This document shows positions 21,779 through 26,368 of a stretch of 26,368 nucleotides of DNA, piece by piece; the first letter of the stretch is position 1, and each line of letters starts with the position of its first letter. The translations under genes and the position numbers were made by a program. Source of the DNA: an uncultured Clostridia bacterium (GTDB lineage Bacteria > Bacillota > Clostridia > Christensenellales > Borkfalkiaceae); the NCBI GenBank assembly GCA_934271725.1, contig CAKQSC010000006.1, forward strand, positions 1 to 26,368, written 5' to 3'. The notes beneath the pieces were generated by a model. That model did no database searches and was not told where the DNA came from. It saw only the letters and a program-made list of their open reading frames with translations.

Positions 21779-23547
21779 AAAGAAGTGAAGTAGAAAAGAA
21801 ATATTTGTGGCATACGGAAGACATTTACCCCTCGACGGGCGAATGGGAAAAAGATTTGAAATACATAGCGGACAATTCCGATTTGTCGTCGTACGAAAAC
21901 AGGCTCGGCGATCCGAAAGTTCTGCTCGAATATCTTCGTAAGCAGGACGAAATAATGAAAGTCATCGAAAAAGTTTATTGCTATGCGATGCTTCTTCACG
22001 ATACGGATCTTTCCAACCCCGATTACGATTCTATGATGGCAAGGGTAAGGGGGCTTCTCGTCAAGTTCGACGCGTCTACCTCTTTCGTCGTTCCCGAACT
22101 TACCGCGCTTTCGGACGAGCAACTTCTTTCGCTCGTAAAGAACCCCGATTTTTCCGATTACGACTATATGCTTTCGGGAATAATCAAGGACAAAAAACAC
22201 GTTCTCGGCAAAGAAGCGGAAAACGTTATCGCGCTCGGCGGTGAGGTTTACGGACAGTTTCAGGACGCGTTTATGAAAATAGACAACGCAGATTTGCCCA
22301 TGCCCGAAATAGACGACGGCAAAGGCGGAAAAATAAAACTCAGCCACGGCGTTTACGGGCTTTTAATGCAGGACAAAGACAGAGATTTAAGGGAAAGAAC
22401 CTTTAAAGCGTACTATAAATCTTATATGGATTTCACCAACACGATTACTTCCGTTTATAACGGTAGCGTGAAAAAGGACGTGTTTCTTGCAAGGGTGAGA
22501 AAATACGATTCCTGCCTCGATAAGGCGCTTTCGGGCGAGGACGTCGTTCCCGAAGTCTACACCAACCTTATAAACGCCGTGCACGACGGATTCCCCGTAA
22601 TGCACGAATATATAAAAGAAAAGAAAAAGGCTTTGGGGCTTGACGAAATGCATATGTACGATATGTACGTTCCCGTCGTCGAAAACGCGGATATTTCGGT
22701 AAGTTACGAAGAGGCTTGCGAAATCGTTCTCAAAGGACTTAAACCTCTCGGAGAAGAGTATCAGACGCTTTTGAAAAAGGCTATGACGGAGGGGTGGATA
22801 GACGTTTGCGAAACGGAAAACAAGAGAAGCGGAGCGTACAGCATGGGCGTTCACGGCGTTCACCCGTTCGTTCTTTTGAACTATCAGCCCACCACGCACG
22901 ACGTGTTTACGATAGCGCACGAACTCGGGCACAGCATGCACTCTTATTTTTCCTCGAAAAATCAGCCTTACGCGAAAGCGGATTATAAAATATTCGTTGC
23001 GGAAGTAGCAAGCACGGTAAACGAAATGTTGCTCGTTATGCACCTTCTCAAAACGGAAAAAGACGAAAAAGTCAAAAAATATATACTTTCCTATCTTATG
23101 GAAATGATAAGAACGACTTTGTTCCGTCAGACGCAGTTTGCGGAGTTTGAATATATCGCTCACGATATGTGCGAAAAGGGTATGCCTCTTACGACGAAAG
23201 CGCTTAACGAGAAGTATCTCGAACTTAACAAAGCATATTACGGCGACGGCGTCGTTTCGGACGACGAAATTGCTTACGAATGGTCGAGAATACCCCATTT
23301 CTACACGGCGTTTTACGTTTATAAATACGCTACGGGCATAATCAGCGCGATGGCGATAGTAAACAGAATACTCACCGAAGGAGAAAAGGCGGTAAAAGAC
23401 TATTTCGCTTTCCTTTCGAGCGGTGGCTCGGATAACCCCGTAAACCTTTTGAAGATTGCGGGCGTAGACCTTACGAAGAAAGAGCCTTTCGACAAGGCAA
23501 TGGAACTGTTTAAAAACACTTTGGCGGAATTCAAAGCGTTGAACTGA
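21775..23547 (+). CDS. pepF: Oligoendopeptidase F (M3 family)
   Basis: A 590-residue zinc metallopeptidase of the M3B (PepF) family, a cytoplasmic enzyme that degrades oligopeptides, possibly including cleaved signal peptides. The active-site motif is HELGHSMHSYF (H382, E383, H386), with the third zinc ligand in FVAEVASTVNEM downstream. It starts KYLWHTEDIYPSTGEWE as usual for PepF. The C-terminal region with EWSRIPHFYTAFYVYKYATG is also typical. Length is normal (about 600). It overlaps the upstream membrane gene by four bases, and dnaB follows after 18 bases. Confidence 0.95.
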   Translation: MKRSEVEKKYLWHTEDIYPSTGEWEKDLKYIADNSDLSSYENRLGDPKVLLEYLRKQDEIMKVIEKVYCYAMLLHDTDLSNPDYDSMMARVRGLLVKFDASTSFVVPELTALSDEQLLSLVKNPDFSDYDYMLSGIIKDKKHVLGKEAENVIALGGEVYGQFQDAFMKIDNADLPMPEIDDGKGGKIKLSHGVYGLLMQDKDRDLRERTFKAYYKSYMDFTNTITSVYNGSVKKDVFLARVRKYDSCLDKALSGEDVVPEVYTNLINAVHDGFPVMHEYIKEKKKALGLDEMHMYDMYVPVVENADISVSYEEACEIVLKGLKPLGEEYQTLLKKAMTEGWIDVCETENKRSGAYSMGVHGVHPFVLLNYQPTTHDVFTIAHELGHSMHSYFSSKNQPYAKADYKIFVAEVASTVNEMLLVMHLLKTEKDEKVKKYILSYLMEMIRTTLFRQTQFAEFEYIAHDMCEKGMPLTTKALNEKYLELNKAYYGDGVVSDDEIAYEWSRIPHFYTAFYVYKYATGIISAMAIVNRILTEGEKAVKDYFAFLSSGGSDNPVNLLKIAGVDLTKKEPFDKAMELFKNTLAEFKALN

Positions 23548-23565
23548 TTTTAAGGAAATAAAACT

Positions 23566-25056
23566 ATGGCAAAACTTCCCAACGAAGTACCGCACAATTT
23601 AGAGTCGGAACAGTCCGTTCTCGCGGCGATGCTTTTGGACAACGATTCGCAGACGGACATACTTTCCGCCCTTACTACGGACGATTTTTATACGGACGCT
23701 CACCGCACCATTTATCAGGCGATGAAAGACCTTGCTACGTCTAACAAGGTGATAGATTTCGTAACCGTTACGGACGAACTCGAACGTACGGGCAAACTTT
23801 CGCAGGTCGGCGGTATAATTTACGTAACCGAACTTGCGAAAATAATTCCGTCTACCGCGAATTACAGATATTATCTTCAAATAGTAAAGAGAGACAGCCT
23901 TTTAAGGAAACTTATAAGAGGCGCGAACGACATAATAGAAAAATCTCTTTCGGGAAGCGAGGCGGAAGAATCCGTTTCCTTTGCCGAAAAGACGATTTTC
24001 GATATAACCAAAGAGAACGATACGAGTACCGTCGTTGCGGTAACGGACGTTTTGCCGGAAGTTGTCGAGCGGTTCGACGCGGTTACGAAAGACAAAAACG
24101 CGTTCAGGGGAGCAAGCACGGGGTATAAGGACCTCGACGCAAACCTTAACGGCGTACATAATACCGACCTTATGATACTCGCGGCGCGTCCGGCGGTGGG
24201 TAAAACATCTTTCGCGCTCAATATTTTGGAAAACATCGCTCTTGCGGACAAAGACAGGGTATGTCTTGTATTCTCTCTCGAAATGGGCAGAGAACAACTC
24301 GTTCAGAGAATGCTTTGTTCGGTAGCCAACGTCAGTATGGAAGACGCCACGAAAGGCAAACTCGACAAAGACAAATGGTTAAGACTTATCGCGGCGAGAA
24401 AAGAAATAGAGTCGTCTAAAATATTCATAGACGACAGTTCGCTTATAACCCCCGTCGAAATGTTGTCGAAGTGCAGAAGAATAAAGAGAAAATACGGCAG
24501 ACTCGATTTCGTGGTTATCGACTATTTGCAGTTGATGACAAGCGGAAGACGAGGGGGCAACGACAGCAGACAGAACGAAGTTTCGGAAGTTTCGAGAAGT
24601 TTGAAGATTCTCGCAAAAGAGATAAACGTACCCGTTCTCGCGCTGTCGCAATTATCCCGTGCGAACGAACAACAGGGTGGCAGACGTCCGCAACTTTCCG
24701 ATTTGAGAGAATCGGGCGCGATAGAGCAGGACGCGGATATAGTTATGTTCATTCACCGCCCCGACAAGACGGCGAGCGACAAGGATTTGCTTGCGGGTAC
24801 CGTCAAGAAAAACGTTGCGGAAATACTCATAGAAAAGCATCGTAACGGACCTACGGGCAAAATAGAGTTGTATTTCAGGGGCGACTGCACAAAGTTCGTT
24901 GAACTTAACGAAGCGCGTCAGGACGGACTTTTAGACGCGCCCGTAAAGAAAGAAGAGGGCGAAGAATACGTTCCCGCAACCGAAGAAAAGGAACGCGAGT
25001 ATAAGCGTTCCGCGCCCGAAAAAGTCGATATAGACGACGAACTGTTCGGCAATTAA
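23566..25056 (+). CDS. dnaB: Replicative DNA helicase DnaB
   Basis: A 496-residue hexameric replicative helicase (named DnaC in Bacillus). The N-terminal domain begins VPHNLESEQSVLAAMLLDN and is followed by a linker and the RecA-like core. Walker A is AARPAVGKTS (A206-S215), Walker B FVVIDYLQLM (D319), then the SRSLKILAKEINVPV and LSQLSRANEQ stretches and the RESGAIEQDADIVMFIHR motif with an arginine finger region. An acidic, low-complexity tail of about 50 residues follows. AAGGAA lies 9 bases upstream of the ATG. It is not preceded by rplI, its usual neighbour; the context here is pepF and tsaC. Confidence 0.98.
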   Translation: MAKLPNEVPHNLESEQSVLAAMLLDNDSQTDILSALTTDDFYTDAHRTIYQAMKDLATSNKVIDFVTVTDELERTGKLSQVGGIIYVTELAKIIPSTANYRYYLQIVKRDSLLRKLIRGANDIIEKSLSGSEAEESVSFAEKTIFDITKENDTSTVVAVTDVLPEVVERFDAVTKDKNAFRGASTGYKDLDANLNGVHNTDLMILAARPAVGKTSFALNILENIALADKDRVCLVFSLEMGREQLVQRMLCSVANVSMEDATKGKLDKDKWLRLIAARKEIESSKIFIDDSSLITPVEMLSKCRRIKRKYGRLDFVVIDYLQLMTSGRRGGNDSRQNEVSEVSRSLKILAKEINVPVLALSQLSRANEQQGGRRPQLSDLRESGAIEQDADIVMFIHRPDKTASDKDLLAGTVKKNVAEILIEKHRNGPTGKIELYFRGDCTKFVELNEARQDGLLDAPVKKEEGEEYVPATEEKEREYKRSAPEKVDIDDELFGN

Positions 25057-25062
25057 AAGCGT

Positions 25063-26058
25063 ATGGAAACAAAAATAATGAAAATAACCGGCGAGAGTCT
25101 TGCTCTCGCCAAAAACATAATGTTAAACCACGGCGTGGTGGCGTTTCCGACGGAAACGGTTTACGGTCTCGGCGCGATAGCGACGGATCCCGTCGCGGTG
25201 AGCAAAATATACGAGGTAAAGGGCAGACCGGGCGACAATCCGCTTATCGCTCACGTGCATAAAGATTACGATATAACAAGGCTCGTAAAGGTAAACGAAG
25301 ATTACGTCGAGGACTTGAAAAAAGCCTTTTTGCCGGGACCGCTTACGATGGTTTACGACAGCCTCGGCGTAGTGTGCAAAGAAGCGACCGCGGGAGGAGA
25401 TACGCTTGCCGTAAGAGTTCCTTCTCATAAAGGCGCGCAAAGATTTTTAAAGTATATAGACGCGCCCGTAGTCGCGCCGTCGGCAAACGTAAGCAAGCAC
25501 GTAAGCCCCGTTACGGCAGGGCAGGTGTATAACGACCTTAACGGTAAAATAGAACTTATTCTCGACGGCGGAAGATGCAATGTGGGAATAGAAAGCACCG
25601 TTTTGGACGTAACCGCCGACGTGCCGAGGATTTTAAGACCGGGTTACGTTACGAAAGAGGACGTCGAAAGAATTGTCGGCGCGTGCGAAATAGCCGAACA
25701 TAAAGAGGGGGACAGAGTAAAATCCCCCGGCGTTAAGTATAAACACTATTCGCCCAACTGCAAAACGGCTTTGTTTTCGGAAGAACAGACGGACGAGATA
25801 CTCCGTTTGTACGAAAAAACGGAAAAGGAAGGAAAAAAGCCTTACGTTCTGTGCGAAAAAAAAGTGGCGGACGAACTCGGCGTGAAAAACGTTCTCAATC
25901 TCGGCGAAACGCCGGAAGAAATGGCAAAAAATCTGTACAACCTTTTGCTTGACGGCGAAAAGAAAGCGGATATAATAATAGGAGTCGAACCGAAAGATAA
26001 GTCGGGTATACTTTTAGGGGTAGTCAACAGGCTCTCGAAGGCTTGCAGGAGCGACTGA
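25063..26058 (+). CDS. tsaC: Threonylcarbamoyl-AMP synthase, Sua5 type
   Basis: A 331-residue enzyme making threonylcarbamoyl-AMP from threonine, bicarbonate and ATP for tRNA t6A37. The YrdC domain has FPTETVYGLG (P29 region), KGRPGDNPLIAHV, LPGPLTMV, RVPSHKGAQRFL and VVAPSANVSKHVSPVTA. A C-terminal Sua5 domain (about 215-331) is announced by KSPGVKYKHYSP, so this is the long Sua5 form. The start is either 25063 or an internal ATG at 25078; the latter has a GGAAA at a better distance. A putative arginine phosphatase follows after one base, as in the Bacillus ywlC-ywlE neighbourhood. Confidence 0.95.
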   Translation: METKIMKITGESLALAKNIMLNHGVVAFPTETVYGLGAIATDPVAVSKIYEVKGRPGDNPLIAHVHKDYDITRLVKVNEDYVEDLKKAFLPGPLTMVYDSLGVVCKEATAGGDTLAVRVPSHKGAQRFLKYIDAPVVAPSANVSKHVSPVTAGQVYNDLNGKIELILDGGRCNVGIESTVLDVTADVPRILRPGYVTKEDVERIVGACEIAEHKEGDRVKSPGVKYKHYSPNCKTALFSEEQTDEILRLYEKTEKEGKKPYVLCEKKVADELGVKNVLNLGETPEEMAKNLYNLLLDGEKKADIIIGVEPKDKSGILLGVVNRLSKACRSD

Positions 26059-26059
26059 T

Positions 26060-26368
26060 ATGCAGATTATGTTCGTGTGCGAGGGCAATACGTGCAGGAG
26101 CCCTATGTGCGCCTGCGTGTTGCGTGCCGGATTAAAAAAAGCGGGGCTTAACGTCAAAGTGATTTCGCGCGGAATACGCGCGGTAGACGGCTCGCCCATA
26201 AACCCGAAAGCGAGAAAGGCTTTGCTTAAAAAAGGGTTTCGGGCGGGAAACTTTAAATCTAAAAGACTGCAAAGGCAAGACGCGGAAAAATCAAATATAA
26301 TAATAACGATGAACGACGCCGTAAACAGACTTTTCGGCGGTAACAAAACGGTTTCCGCAAAAGATATA
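26060..26368 (+). CDS. ywlE: Low-molecular-weight phosphatase, YwlE-like (partial, runs off window)
   Basis: The first 103 codons of a low-molecular-weight protein phosphatase; the frame is open at the window edge. The P-loop is FVCEGNTCRSPM (C7, R13), the CX5R(S/T) signature. Position 11 is Thr as in YwlE, where it selects phospho-arginine; Tyr phosphatases of this family usually have Ile there. The segment VDGSPINPKARKALLKKG is also usual for the family. The catalytic DP loop would lie beyond the window. It starts one base after tsaC. Arginine phosphatase activity is inferred from Thr11 and from the ywlC-ywlE-like neighbourhood; McsB is not in view. The symbol is tentative. Confidence 0.85.
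   Translation, partial: MQIMFVCEGNTCRSPMCACVLRAGLKKAGLNVKVISRGIRAVDGSPINPKARKALLKKGFRAGNFKSKRLQRQDAEKSNIIITMNDAVNRLFGGNKTVSAKDI

Noticed and set aside
22387..23595. 402-codon minus-strand frame opposite pepF
   Set aside because: Shadow of the codon bias in pepF; no start signals or recognisable motifs.
1..26368. CRISPR arrays, insertion sequences, prophage or rRNA
   Set aside because: No evenly spaced repeats, transposase or phage-like frames, or rRNA-like segments were seen on either strand.

Overview
This window is a chromosomal segment of a Gram-positive-type bacterium, most likely an uncultured gut-type member of the Clostridia (Bacillota). The markers pointing there are CdaA, DnaD, DUF951, DUF5685, an LtaS-like synthase, a Clostridia-style feoA-feoA-feoB operon ending in a Cys-rich miniprotein, and a YwlE-like phosphatase beside a Sua5-type TsaC. 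The code is standard (TGA is used as a stop). Base composition is moderate, with heavy use of ACG, TCG, GCG, AGA and ATA codons. I see no phage, insertion sequence, CRISPR array or rRNA. This is mostly housekeeping DNA with several anomalies.

Layout. (1) 84-3372: iron-uptake operon (FeoA, a 40-aa membrane peptide, a second FeoA, FeoB, a Cys-rich miniprotein). It is driven by one promoter flanked by two related imperfect palindromes and ends at a strong terminator. (2) 3373-3949: gene-poor stretch with AT-rich imperfect repeats, a composite element made of partial tRNA 3' ends, and tRNA-Glu(CUC) on the minus strand with its own promoter and terminator. (3) 3950-12861: plus-strand run of comEC, holA (with an apparent frameshift at its start), cdaA, a 42-residue YbbR/CdaR-like remnant, an aspartokinase, an LtaS-like synthase and rmuC. 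(4) 12881-16369: DUF5685 protein, a J-domain-less TPR/Cys-rich protein, an integral membrane protein and an RlmD/RumA-type rRNA methyltransferase, closed by a bidirectional terminator. (5) 16382-17968, minus strand: a DnaD-type primosome protein with about four tandem repeats. (6) 18108-26368: an alpha/beta-hydrolase-like protein lacking the nucleophilic serine, then a tight run of DUF951, signal peptidase I, two unknown membrane proteins, oligoendopeptidase F, replicative helicase DnaB, TsaC/Sua5 and a low-molecular-weight phosphatase cut by the window edge.

Functional themes. Replication and repair proteins recur (HolA, DnaD, DnaB, RmuC, a ComEC remnant). c-di-AMP synthesis (CdaA) sits in the same run as an LtaS-like polymer synthase. 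RNA modification (RlmD, TsaC) and protein export and turnover (signal peptidase, PepF, putative arginine phosphatase) fill the rest.

Most noteworthy observations: the holA frameshift, whose conserved N-terminus is readable but has no start codon in frame; a ComEC whose C-terminal domain has lost the metallo-beta-lactamase motif; the YbbR miniprotein; the J-domain-less partner of DUF5685; the tRNA-derived composite; and paired palindromes around the feo promoter. I did not find one clearly new multi-gene system. The best candidates for undescribed biology are the DUF5685/Cys-tail operon and the two unknown membrane proteins between signal peptidase and PepF.
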